Shown here: positions 6,493-13,123 of the stretch, piece by piece
How positions within the stretch are numbered: the stretch's first letter is position 1
How the letters are laid out: every line of letters starts with the position of its first letter
Program-made: the position numbers and the translations under genes
Source: a virus
DNA length: 23,278 nt
Strand: one strand, 5' to 3'
Virus record (IMG/VR): IMGVR_UViG_3300004448_000425
Location: 1-23,278 of that record
Notes under the pieces: model-generated
Told to the model about the DNA's origin: nothing
Seen by the model: only the letters and a program-made list of their open reading frames with translations
Databases searched by the model: none

Positions 6493-8189
6493 CACTGCTC
6501 GCCAACGCTCAGTACGGGATGACACTCCCGATCTCCATAGAAATTGACACCCAAAAGTATCGACAAACTGGCGAGGATTTTTACTCTAAGGTTGTCCGTA
6601 TAGCGGACTCACTCAAGGACAGCCCGGAGCACTTCGAGCAGTTCAAGGACATCCTGCGATACCTGCGCTTCCTACCTGCTGGTCGCGTTCAGAACGCTAT
6701 GGGTGCTGCAAGGCAGACTACCGCATACAACTGCTTTGTGTCTGGCGTCATCGATGACTCTATGGACTCAATCATGCAGGCAGCGACCGACGCTGCTGAG
6801 ACTATGCGGCGTGGCGGGGGTATCGGATACGACTTCTCTCGCCTTCGCCCCCGTGGTGACAGGATCAAATCATTAGAGTCCAAGGCGTCCGGTGCGGTCA
6901 GCTTCATGGGCATCTTCGACGCAGTTTGTCAGACCATCGCCAGCAGCGGCCACCGTCGCGGCGCACAGATGGGCGTCCTTCGGGTCGATCACCCTGACAT
7001 TGAGCAGTTCATCACAGCCAAGCACAACGAGTCCTACCTAACAGGTTTCAACATCTCTGTCGGTATCACCGACGAGTTCATGCAGTGCCTCGAAGAGAAG
7101 AAACCTTTCCCTCTTCGGTTTGGCGGGGAAGTACATAAAGAAATAGACCCCGTTGCCCTGTGGGACATGATTATGCGGTCTACATGGGATTGGGCAGAGC
7201 CGGGAGTTCTGTTCTTAGACACCATAAATAAGATGAACAACCTTTGGTACTGCGAAACCATCGAAGCCACCAACCCCTGCGGAGAGCAGCCTCTCCCACC
7301 CTACGGAGCCTGCCTGTTAGGCAGCTTTAACCTTACAAAATATGTAGAGGACGGTCGGTTCCTCTGGGAGCAGTACAAGGATGATATACGTGCGAGTGTT
7401 AGAGCTATGGATAACGTCATCGATAGGACCATCTACCCACTACCGGCGCAGAAAGATGAGGCGCTGGCTAAGAGGCGGATGGGGCTTGGCGTTACTGGTC
7501 TTGCTAACGCTGGTGAGCTTATGGGTCATCCTTACGGGTCTCCAGATTTTATGGAGTTTGCCGATAGGTCGATGAGAGAGTTACGGGACAACTGCTATTC
7601 CACGTCAGCCGATCTAGCAGAAGAGAAAGGTGCGTTCCCTCTGTACGACAAAGATAAGTACCTATCCGGGCAGTTCATCCAAACACTCCCTGAAAACATA
7701 CGCTCCAAGATTGCTGAGAAAGGCATACGTAACAGCCATCTCACCTCTATTGCCCCGACAGGCACGATCAGCCTTACCGCTGACAACGTGTCGTCAGGCA
7801 TAGAGCCACCCTTCGCGATGTATTACGACCGCACTATCCAGCAGTTTGATGGACATCAGATTGAACGTGTCGAGGATTATGCGTACCGGCTTGGCGTGAA
7901 CGGGCGCACCGCGAACGAGATATCCGCCCAAGAGCATGTAAGCGTCCTGTCGCTTGCATCTCAGTACATGGACTCAGCAGTGTCTAAAACTTGCAACGTA
8001 GGCGACGACGTTACTTACGAAGAGTTCAAAGACCTTTACCTCATGGCTTATCGACAAGGTTGTAAAGGGATCACGACCTTTAGAGCCGCTGGCAAAAGGT
8101 ATGGAATACTTAACGAGGTCAAAGAAGAAGAGCCTAAAGCAGAGGCTTGTTACATTGATCCCGCTACAGGCCAGAAAACCTGTGAGTGA
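6489..8189 (+). CDS. nrdJ: Class II (adenosylcobalamin-dependent) ribonucleotide reductase
   Basis: 566 residues. The enzyme reduces ribonucleotides to deoxyribonucleotides using a radical generated from coenzyme B12. Cys82 (AYNCFVSGV) and Cys275 are the expected redox pair, and Cys264 in NPCGEQPLPPYGACLLGS the radical-carrying residue. The 264-275 spacing of 11 equals that of Thermotoga NrdJ (Cys322, Cys333). The C-terminal block TCNVGDDVTYEEFKDLYLMA and GCKGITTFR is typical of NrdJ. Two cysteines at the extreme end (554, 565) could be the shuttle pair, though their spacing is wide. No small-subunit gene (nrdB) is nearby, supporting class II. The TTG start overlaps the previous TGA (TTGA) and has AAAGGAAG just upstream; ATG at 6519 is the alternative. 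The phage would depend on host or environmental cobalamin. Confidence 0.92.
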   Translation: MTLLANAQYGMTLPISIEIDTQKYRQTGEDFYSKVVRIADSLKDSPEHFEQFKDILRYLRFLPAGRVQNAMGAARQTTAYNCFVSGVIDDSMDSIMQAATDAAETMRRGGGIGYDFSRLRPRGDRIKSLESKASGAVSFMGIFDAVCQTIASSGHRRGAQMGVLRVDHPDIEQFITAKHNESYLTGFNISVGITDEFMQCLEEKKPFPLRFGGEVHKEIDPVALWDMIMRSTWDWAEPGVLFLDTINKMNNLWYCETIEATNPCGEQPLPPYGACLLGSFNLTKYVEDGRFLWEQYKDDIRASVRAMDNVIDRTIYPLPAQKDEALAKRRMGLGVTGLANAGELMGHPYGSPDFMEFADRSMRELRDNCYSTSADLAEEKGAFPLYDKDKYLSGQFIQTLPENIRSKIAEKGIRNSHLTSIAPTGTISLTADNVSSGIEPPFAMYYDRTIQQFDGHQIERVEDYAYRLGVNGRTANEISAQEHVSVLSLASQYMDSAVSKTCNVGDDVTYEEFKDLYLMAYRQGCKGITTFRAAGKRYGILNEVKEEEPKAEACYIDPATGQKTCE

Positions 8190-8207
8190 TTAGGGACCAG
8201 TTAAAGA
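8190..8207 (+). promoter_or_regulatory. Family A repeat, copy 2: candidate late promoter before the head genes
   Basis: The 18-nt core TTAGGGACCAGTTAAAGA starts at the base after the reductase stop and occupies most of the 28-nt gap before the next gene, so coding constraint cannot explain it. With copy 3 it shares 22 nt, including the following AGG. By analogy with SP6, initiation at G8206 would give a short leader containing the AAGGA ribosome site of the 8218 gene. This position corresponds to T7 phi-6.5. Confidence 0.7.
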
Positions 8208-8217
8208 AGGAATCACT

Positions 8218-8418
8218 ATGACTAAAGTTTCTTTAGCCCAAAACAAGATAGGACTACCCCCCTCTACCGAAGAGTTAGTCCAGCAGTTAGATGAGGCTTT
8301 TCCTAACAAATCTCCGCAACTGCATGAGTCCGAGAAAGAACTTTATTTCAGGGCGGGTCAGCGGTCAGTCGTGGATTTTTTAATACACAAACAAAACGAA
8401 GACATACAAGGAATATAA
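8218..8418 (+). CDS. Small protein of unknown function, first gene of the head block
   Basis: A 66-residue ORF with a good ribosome site (AAGGA at 8207-8211, 6 nt before ATG). I do not recognise the family. The protein is acidic, with a likely helical stretch TEELVQQLDEAF and a C-terminal FLIHKQNEDIQG. Similar small ORFs occupy the T7 6.5-7 interval, but no homology is claimed. Codons 2-6 and part of codon 7 are formed by a family B palindrome. It is the first gene after the candidate late promoter and ends 2 nt before the next gene. Confidence 0.75.
   Translation: MTKVSLAQNKIGLPPSTEELVQQLDEAFPNKSPQLHESEKELYFRAGQRSVVDFLIHKQNEDIQGI
8221..8237. repeat. Family B palindrome, copy 3 (last base differs)
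   Basis: ACTAAAGTTTCTTTAGC, 16 of 17 bases of the consensus, begins at the base after the ATG. It lies 13 nt after the end of the family A core, the only place where the two families adjoin. As RNA, the stem (6 bp here) would begin immediately after the start codon. Confidence 0.8.
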
Positions 8419-8420
8419 AC

Positions 8421-8636
8421 ATGTGCCTCTCGTCTCCAAGAGCAGCCCCGGCACCTAAGCCGCAGATCATGGGTGAAGCAGAAGATAAAGAAGCTCCAAC
8501 CCTAAAGCTGATTGGTGAAGGAGACAACGACTCCGGGGGTGGCGACAAGGTTGCTGAAGCTGCTGGAGCGACTAATTCTGAGGGATCAGCTTTGACTATT
8601 CCTAAGAAGAAAGGGACAGGAGTCGTCTCTGTCTAA
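8421..8636 (+). CDS. Small low-complexity protein, possibly a gp7.3-like tail assembly or virion protein
   Basis: A 71-residue protein with an MC N-terminus, a proline/alanine-rich start (SSPRAAPAPKPQ), an acidic glycine-rich middle and the end ALTIPKKKGTGVVSV. Small proteins with an MC start and a short basic-hydrophobic end recur directly before podovirus portal genes; T7 gp7.3 (99 aa), needed for tail assembly, sits in this slot and has a comparable end. The match is in style and position only, so the call is tentative. AAGGAA lies upstream with normal spacing, and its TAA shares the A of the portal ATG (TAATG). Confidence 0.6.
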   Translation: MCLSSPRAAPAPKPQIMGEAEDKEAPTLKLIGEGDNDSGGGDKVAEAAGATNSEGSALTIPKKKGTGVVSV

Positions 8637-10210
8637 TGGCTGAAGGTAGCTGTTCTTCCCGTTATAACAGGCTTACCTCTAAACGTGACTACTACCTCGA
8701 CAGAGCTAGAGAGACAGCAGAGCTAACGATACCGGCTCTGCTCCCCCCAGAAGGCTTCACCTCTGCCTCTGATATCTACACCCCTTTCCAATCTGTAGGC
8801 GCTAGGGGCGTAAACAACCTGTCCAGCAAGTTGCTTATGCTTCTTCTACCGCCTAACACGCCATTCTTCCGGCTCATGCCTGACAGCGATACGCTCAAAG
8901 AGCTAGAAGAACAGCCTGACATTAAACAAGAAGTAGAAGGCTCTCTCAGTAAGATCGAACGTCAGCTAATGGACGAGATCGAAGTAGGCGCGTTTCGGGT
9001 AGCAGTCTTTGAAGCCTTAAAGCACATGATAATAGCCGGGAATACTCTGGTTCATGTGCCTGACAACGGCGCACTAAAAGTTTTCCCTCTCAGTAACTAT
9101 GTTATCCGGCGCGGACCTGATGGTTCCGTCCTAGAAATCATAGTTAAAGAGCTAATAAGCAAGCAAGACCTTGGCCTTGAAAGTCCTGAGTATGAAAGTG
9201 CTGATGGTAGCTACGGGGACAGCTACGTACCTAACGATGCCAAGCCTATCTACACGAAGATTATAAAAGTAGGTGATATCTACCAAGTCTATCAAGAGAT
9301 AGACGACCAGATAATCGAAGAGTCTTACGGAGAGTACCCGTTAGACCTTCTACCTTGGCTCCCCTTACGCATGGTCCGCGTAGACGGAGAAGATTACGGA
9401 AGATCATTTGCAGAAGAACAGCTTGGAGACCTTCGGTCCTTAGAAGGACTGACACAGGCTCTCGTAGAGTCTGCCGCAGCAGCCTCGAAGCTGGTCTTCA
9501 TGGTACGACCAAATGCCACTACTCGTAAAAGCGATATAGCCGAAGCAAATAACGGCGACGTGGTTACGGGAAGTCCTGATGATGTGACTGTCTTGCAGTC
9601 CGGTAAGTATCAGGACATGCGTGTGGTGTTAGACGCGGTTCAGCGCATTGAGGAACGGTTGAAATTCGTTTTTCTCCTCAACGAATCAATCCAACGAAAT
9701 GCCGACCGCGTTACAGCCGAAGAAATTCGGTTTATGGCGAACGAGCTGGAGTCGGCCCTCTCCGGTGTTTACTCTCTCCTCTCCGTAGAGTTCCAACTTC
9801 CGCTCGTTCGTATCCTTATGAAACGGATGCAGGCTAAAGGTAAGATACCTAAGCTCCCCAAAGACAGCATCACGCCTGTCATCGTCACAGGTACAGCCGC
9901 ACTAGGCAGAGGAAACGATCTTCAGAAACTGAAGTCGTTCCTACAAGACCTGATTACTTTGACAGGCGCGTCCCCCAATTCCATCCAACGAATAAAAACA
10001 GGCGACCTTATCAGGCGTCTAGCTACCGGACACGGCATAGAGGTCCAAGGGCTTATTCGTTCTGATGAAGAAATCCAATCCATGATGCAGCAACAACAGC
10101 AACAAGCTCTGATGCAGCAAGGACTAACCGAAGCCGTGAAGGGGGCAGCACCTGAAGCGGGTAAACAAATGATACAACAGGGAATAGATTTAGATGGCCT
10201 CCAGACGTAA
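8636..10210 (+). CDS. Portal protein, head-tail connector (T7 gp8-like)
   Basis: 524 residues, T7 gp8 being 536. The N-terminal segment with RDYYLDRARETAELTIPALLP and FQSVGARGVNNLSSKLLMLLLPPNTPFFRL is the standard portal opening in this group. A central DYGRSFAEEQLGDLRSLEGLTQALVESAAAASKL and NRDAVTAEEIR-like block (RNADRVTAEEIRFMANELE) follow. The protein forms the ring through which DNA enters the head and to which the tail tube attaches. A glutamine-rich run (MMQQQQQQALMQQ, about 483-495) lies near the C-terminus. The start is coupled to the previous stop (TAATG). The 3' end overlaps the basic protein gene by 17 nt. Confidence 0.95.
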   Translation: MAEGSCSSRYNRLTSKRDYYLDRARETAELTIPALLPPEGFTSASDIYTPFQSVGARGVNNLSSKLLMLLLPPNTPFFRLMPDSDTLKELEEQPDIKQEVEGSLSKIERQLMDEIEVGAFRVAVFEALKHMIIAGNTLVHVPDNGALKVFPLSNYVIRRGPDGSVLEIIVKELISKQDLGLESPEYESADGSYGDSYVPNDAKPIYTKIIKVGDIYQVYQEIDDQIIEESYGEYPLDLLPWLPLRMVRVDGEDYGRSFAEEQLGDLRSLEGLTQALVESAAAASKLVFMVRPNATTRKSDIAEANNGDVVTGSPDDVTVLQSGKYQDMRVVLDAVQRIEERLKFVFLLNESIQRNADRVTAEEIRFMANELESALSGVYSLLSVEFQLPLVRILMKRMQAKGKIPKLPKDSITPVIVTGTAALGRGNDLQKLKSFLQDLITLTGASPNSIQRIKTGDLIRRLATGHGIEVQGLIRSDEEIQSMMQQQQQQALMQQGLTEAVKGAAPEAGKQMIQQGIDLDGLQT

Positions 10211-11042
10211 AGCTTCAGCCGGACAACGTGTAAGAGCAGGTTCGTACCTTGCCGACCGCGCCAAGAAAAAAGCGGCAGCTAAGAAACCCGCAGCTAAGAA
10301 ACCCGCAGCTAAGAAACCCGCAGCTAAGAAACCCGCAGCTAAGAAACCCGCAGCTAAGAAACCTTCGGTCAGCCCTTTAAAGCAGCTTCAAGCTAACGAG
10401 AAAGCCTCCGCTAATGCTGCTAAAAAAGCCGGTTATGGTACGGGGAAAAAAGCCGGTGTTCGCGCAGGTATGCGAGCAGCAGGTAGATCACCTATGGGCA
10501 AAGGCCCGGTAGGCACAGGCATTGGCGCAGCCCTCATGGGCGCGAGCTTCCTGCCTGACGTTACAGCCGACAAGTCTAAGCAACGCGCTGCGAACAGGAA
10601 AAAGCCTACTAGCAGAAACAGCATGAGAGCTACGTCCCGTAGGGCCACCCCTCCGGTAGACAAAGGCAAAGCACCTAAGCAGCGTCCCCAAGGCGCAAAG
10701 GTTCCCGTCATCAAGCCTAAGCCCGGACCTACTAAAGTCCGTCCTGAGGGAAGCCGTAAGCTCGACAGGACAGAAAACAAACGCCGTAACGCTGGTGACT
10801 ATGGGGGAAACTCAACAGGTGCATCCATGCGTATGTCTCCTAAACCCATAAATCCTACGCGTGTGACTCTGTCTACGAAAACCGGGAATAAGAAAACTAA
10901 AGCTGGAAACTACCCCGTCTATAAAAAAAGATCTTCAGCCGCAAGATCATTTCAAACTGCATTTGCAGACGCCCGTAAGAGCGGAAGGAAGACGTTCACT
11001 TGGCAGAAACGAAAGTACACAACCAAAGTTAAAAAGAAATGA
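10194..11042 (+). CDS. Very basic virion-associated protein with AAKKP repeats
   Basis: This 282-residue protein is rich in Lys, Arg and Ala. Residues 28-57 are six AAKKP units, like the lysine/alanine/proline tails of histone H1 and bacterial H1-like proteins. The middle is low-complexity, basic and proline-rich. The C-terminal FQTAFADARKSGRKTFTW followed by KYTT (253-277) resembles a short domain I associate with phage proteins between portal and scaffold genes. A DNA-binding or DNA-condensing role in the head is inferred from charge and position. It has no T7 counterpart that I recognise. A ribosome site AGGGAA lies within the portal gene. Confidence that it is a real gene is high; its function is unproven. 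Confidence 0.85.
   Translation: MASRRKASAGQRVRAGSYLADRAKKKAAAKKPAAKKPAAKKPAAKKPAAKKPAAKKPSVSPLKQLQANEKASANAAKKAGYGTGKKAGVRAGMRAAGRSPMGKGPVGTGIGAALMGASFLPDVTADKSKQRAANRKKPTSRNSMRATSRRATPPVDKGKAPKQRPQGAKVPVIKPKPGPTKVRPEGSRKLDRTENKRRNAGDYGGNSTGASMRMSPKPINPTRVTLSTKTGNKKTKAGNYPVYKKRSSAARSFQTAFADARKSGRKTFTWQKRKYTTKVKKK
10275..10364 (+). repeat. Tandem repeat, six 15-bp units (GCAGCTAAGAAACCC)
   Basis: Five identical units and a sixth with one change (last C to T), in frame, each encoding Ala-Ala-Lys-Lys-Pro. Near-perfect identity even at synonymous positions points to recent expansion by slippage or recombination, so copy number may vary between relatives. Confidence 0.95.
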
Positions 11043-11051
11043 GGATAAACA

Positions 11052-11204
11052 ATGGCTATAGCGCCAAAAGCAGAGACCCCTACTAAAGCTAAAGAACCTG
11101 AGTACCCCGAATGGCCGGGTGTCGAAAATGCGGAAGACGATATCATTTATCGCCTGCCTAAAAGCGGCAACCTAATCCAAAAAGGAGAAAAGGCTGATGG
11201 TTGA
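11052..11204 (+). CDS. Small 50-residue protein of unknown function
   Basis: ATG at 11052 with GAGG at 11041-11044, 7 nt upstream, opens a 50-residue frame beginning MAIAPKAETPTKAKEPEY and ending LIQKGEKADG. The middle, YPEWPGVENAEDDIIYRLPK, has a folded-looking mix of aromatics and acidic residues. The frame fills the gap between the basic protein and scaffold genes and overlaps the scaffold start by 8 nt, the packing used elsewhere in this genome. No family is recognised. It is likely a real gene because the gap has no other use. Confidence 0.7.
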   Translation: MAIAPKAETPTKAKEPEYPEWPGVENAEDDIIYRLPKSGNLIQKGEKADG

Positions 11205-11952
11205 ATCTGTACAAACATTTGAAGGGGAGACCGGACCAGATGCTCCTACAGAAACTCCCGCAGAAGCTCCTGTCGTTGAGCAAGTCAATGGTACAGAGGT
11301 TCCAGAGAGTGTTCTCCCAGACAAGTTTGCGAATGTCGAAGACCTTATTAAGAGCTACAACGAGCTTGAGTCAAAGCTTGGCAATGCTTCGGAAGAGCCT
11401 GCTCAAACTGATGAGCCACCTCCAGAAGAAGCTAAAGAAGTTCTCGCAGACCGTGGTCTTAGTTTTGATGACATGGCAGCAGAGTACGCTAGAGATAGCT
11501 CACTCAGCGAAGCGCGTTATGAAGAACTTGAAAGTGCTGGCATCCCTCGCAGCATGGTCGATCAATATATCGAAGGCCAGAAAGCGGTTGGTGAACGTGT
11601 TCAGCAACAGGCGTTCGAGGTAGTAGGCGGCGAAGACGCTTACAACGAAATGCTGACATGGGCGCAAGCCTCCATGACAGAAGGCGAGATTAACTCCTAT
11701 AACCGTGCGGTTCAGGCCGGTGACGTTGATGATAAAATCCTAGCAGTCCGTGGGCTGCACTCTAGGTTCATTTCGGAAAACGGCATCGCCCCTAATTTAC
11801 GGCATGGCAACTCAATCAGCGGTGCGGCCAACGATATGTACGGCAGTTGGGCGCAAGTCACATCTGATATGCGTGACTCTCGCTACAAGAACGACCCTGC
11901 TTTCCGAGCAGAGGTTGAGGGCAGAATTTCTAGATCAGGAACTCTGTCCTAA
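11197..11952 (+). CDS. Scaffolding / capsid assembly protein (T7 gp9-like)
   Basis: 251 residues, acidic and Glu/Ala/Pro-rich, placed between portal and capsid genes like T7 gp9 (about 307 aa). The N-terminal segment LPDKFANVEDLIKSYNELES (40-59) followed by KLG is the typical opening motif of podovirus scaffolds. The middle (AYNEMLTWAQASMTEGEINSY, about 208 onward to the end being basic) suggests a helical protein with a C-terminal shell-binding end. It would guide capsid protein into a prohead and then leave. The ribosome site AGGAGAAAAGG precedes ATG 11197. The start overlaps the upstream small ORF by 8 nt. Confidence 0.88.
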   Translation: MVESVQTFEGETGPDAPTETPAEAPVVEQVNGTEVPESVLPDKFANVEDLIKSYNELESKLGNASEEPAQTDEPPPEEAKEVLADRGLSFDDMAAEYARDSSLSEARYEELESAGIPRSMVDQYIEGQKAVGERVQQQAFEVVGGEDAYNEMLTWAQASMTEGEINSYNRAVQAGDVDDKILAVRGLHSRFISENGIAPNLRHGNSISGAANDMYGSWAQVTSDMRDSRYKNDPAFRAEVEGRISRSGTLS

Positions 11953-12011
11953 AAGCCTAACCAACAAGTACCCTTGACCCGATACGTCGGACAATCTTGA
12001 GGAAACGGTAA

Positions 12012-12030
12012 GTAGGCACCCAAGCTGGGA
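12012..12030 (+). promoter_or_regulatory. Weak candidate promoter in the scaffold-capsid gap
   Basis: The 129-nt gap 11953-12081 is the largest between genes. TAGGCACCC at 12013-12021 resembles the TAGGGACC core of family A and the GGGCACCC core I recall for the Syn5 promoter, and it lies where T7 places its strong phi-10 promoter. The downstream half does not match family A. The rest of the gap holds a family B palindrome and a short CCGA-TACG-TCGG dyad at 11980-11991; I see no ORF in it. Confidence 0.25.
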
Positions 12031-12046
12031 CTAAAGTTTCTTTAGT
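12030..12046. repeat. Family B palindrome, copy 4 (ACTAAAGTTTCTTTAGT)
   Basis: A perfect copy; the flanks G and C extend the dyad to 8-bp arms (12029-12047). It is noncoding and lies 35 nt before the capsid ATG. Confidence 0.88.
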
Positions 12047-12081
12047 CTCATTCCCTAACTCTAAATGTGAGGTACTACCAA

Positions 12082-13044
12082 ATGGCTAACGCCGTTCCTT
12101 CGCGTCTAGGTCAGGTCAATGCGTCGGGTTCTGCTGACGCTCTATTCCTTAAAGTATGGGCCGGTGAGGTTCTTGAAAGCTTTGAACAGTATACTGTTAC
12201 AGCCGACAAGCACATGCTCCGTTCTATTGCTTCAGGTAAGAGCGCACAGTTTCCGGTCATGGGCCGTTCTAGCGCATCCTATCACACCCCCGGCAACGAA
12301 ATTAACGGGAGTGCGATCAACCACAACGAGAAGGTCATCACGATCAACGACCTTCTCATCGCCCACCATTTCATTGCGGAAATTGACGAGGCCAAAAATC
12401 ACTACGACGTGAGGTCTGTCTATACGCAGGAAATGGGTCGCGCTCTCGCCTTCCAGATGGACAAGCACGTCCTTCAGATGATGCTGGCGGCAGCGAAGAC
12501 CACCACGGCAAACGTGGGAGACACCAGCTACCCGTCAGGTACAATCGTTACTTCGACCAACGCAGGGACAGCAGCGAACGATCTTATTGCTGCTATCTTT
12601 GATGCTGCCGAAGCTCTTGACGATAACTACGTGCCTTCCGAGGATCGCTTCTGTTTCCTCAAGCCGGACGACTACTACATGCTGGCTAACGCCACCAATG
12701 CGGTCAACGTAGACTTTAGCGGAAGCGGGTCGATTGCTGACGGTACGGTAACGAGCATTGCTGGTATCCAACTCATCAAAACCCCCCACCTGCCGACTGG
12801 TAATGTCACGGGTACGGGTGTTGATGCTGGTGGTGCCGGTGGAGCACAGGTTGTGGACGCACGTAACACAATCGCTCTAGTAGCCCACCCGTCTTGCGTT
12901 GGTACGGTAAAGCTCATGGACCTTGCGGTTGAGAGCGAATATCAAATCCAGCGGCAGGGTACGCTCATGGTCGCAAAGTATGCGATGGGTCATGGCGTCC
13001 TTCGTCCTGAAGGTGCTGTACAGATTCGGAGTGCCGCCCCGTAA
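12082..13044 (+). CDS. Major capsid protein (T7 gp10A-like)
   Basis: 320 residues (T7 gp10A: 345). It shows the T7 capsid signature in order: ALFLKVWAGEVLESF (20-34), HMLRSIASGKSAQFPVMGR (44-62), HNEKVITINDLL (81-92) and NHYDVRS (106-112). It forms the icosahedral head with an HK97-type fold. ATG 12082 is chosen because GAGG lies 9 nt upstream (12069-12072) and the protein then starts MANAVPSRLG; a GTG at 12067 would add five residues and destroy that ribosome site's spacing. A family B palindrome lies in the leader and a terminator lies 25 nt downstream, so the gene probably has the high separate expression seen for T7 gene 10. A second frame after the stop is open to 13123, but I see no convincing slippery site. 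Confidence 0.97.
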   Translation: MANAVPSRLGQVNASGSADALFLKVWAGEVLESFEQYTVTADKHMLRSIASGKSAQFPVMGRSSASYHTPGNEINGSAINHNEKVITINDLLIAHHFIAEIDEAKNHYDVRSVYTQEMGRALAFQMDKHVLQMMLAAAKTTTANVGDTSYPSGTIVTSTNAGTAANDLIAAIFDAAEALDDNYVPSEDRFCFLKPDDYYMLANATNAVNVDFSGSGSIADGTVTSIAGIQLIKTPHLPTGNVTGTGVDAGGAGGAQVVDARNTIALVAHPSCVGTVKLMDLAVESEYQIQRQGTLMVAKYAMGHGVLRPEGAVQIRSAAP

Positions 13045-13069
13045 GGCGACTCTTCTATCTGCTTATTGT

Positions 13070-13101
13070 GGCCGGGGGGAGCAATCTCCCCGGTCATTTT
13101 T
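13070..13101 (+). terminator. Intrinsic terminator after the capsid gene (T-phi analogue)
   Basis: A GC-rich hairpin with the core GGGGAG-CAAT-CTCCCC, extended by CC/GG pairs across a 2-base bulge, is followed by ATTTTT (13096-13101). T7 has its main late terminator T-phi in exactly this place, between genes 10 and 11. Partial read-through would supply the tail genes. Confidence 0.85.
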
Positions 13102-13123
13102 CACTTTATATAGGGAGCTTTAG

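Noticed and set aside
10433-10780. A 115-residue minus-strand frame opposite the basic protein.
   Set aside because: It is an artefact of the skewed codon composition of the basic gene; no promoter or ribosome site.
13101-13118. A T7-promoter-like string (CACT then ATAGGGAG) before the tail tube A gene.
   Set aside because: The upstream specificity bases do not match, it is not repeated, and AGGGAG serves as the ribosome site for the TTG start.
13045-13123. An open frame continuing past the capsid stop in the +1 frame, up to 13123, which could make a T7 10B-like longer capsid protein.
   Set aside because: No convincing slippery sequence occurs at the stop (GCC GCC CCG TAA), and the extension would translate through the terminator hairpin. 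T7 uses a -1 slip at a different kind of site.
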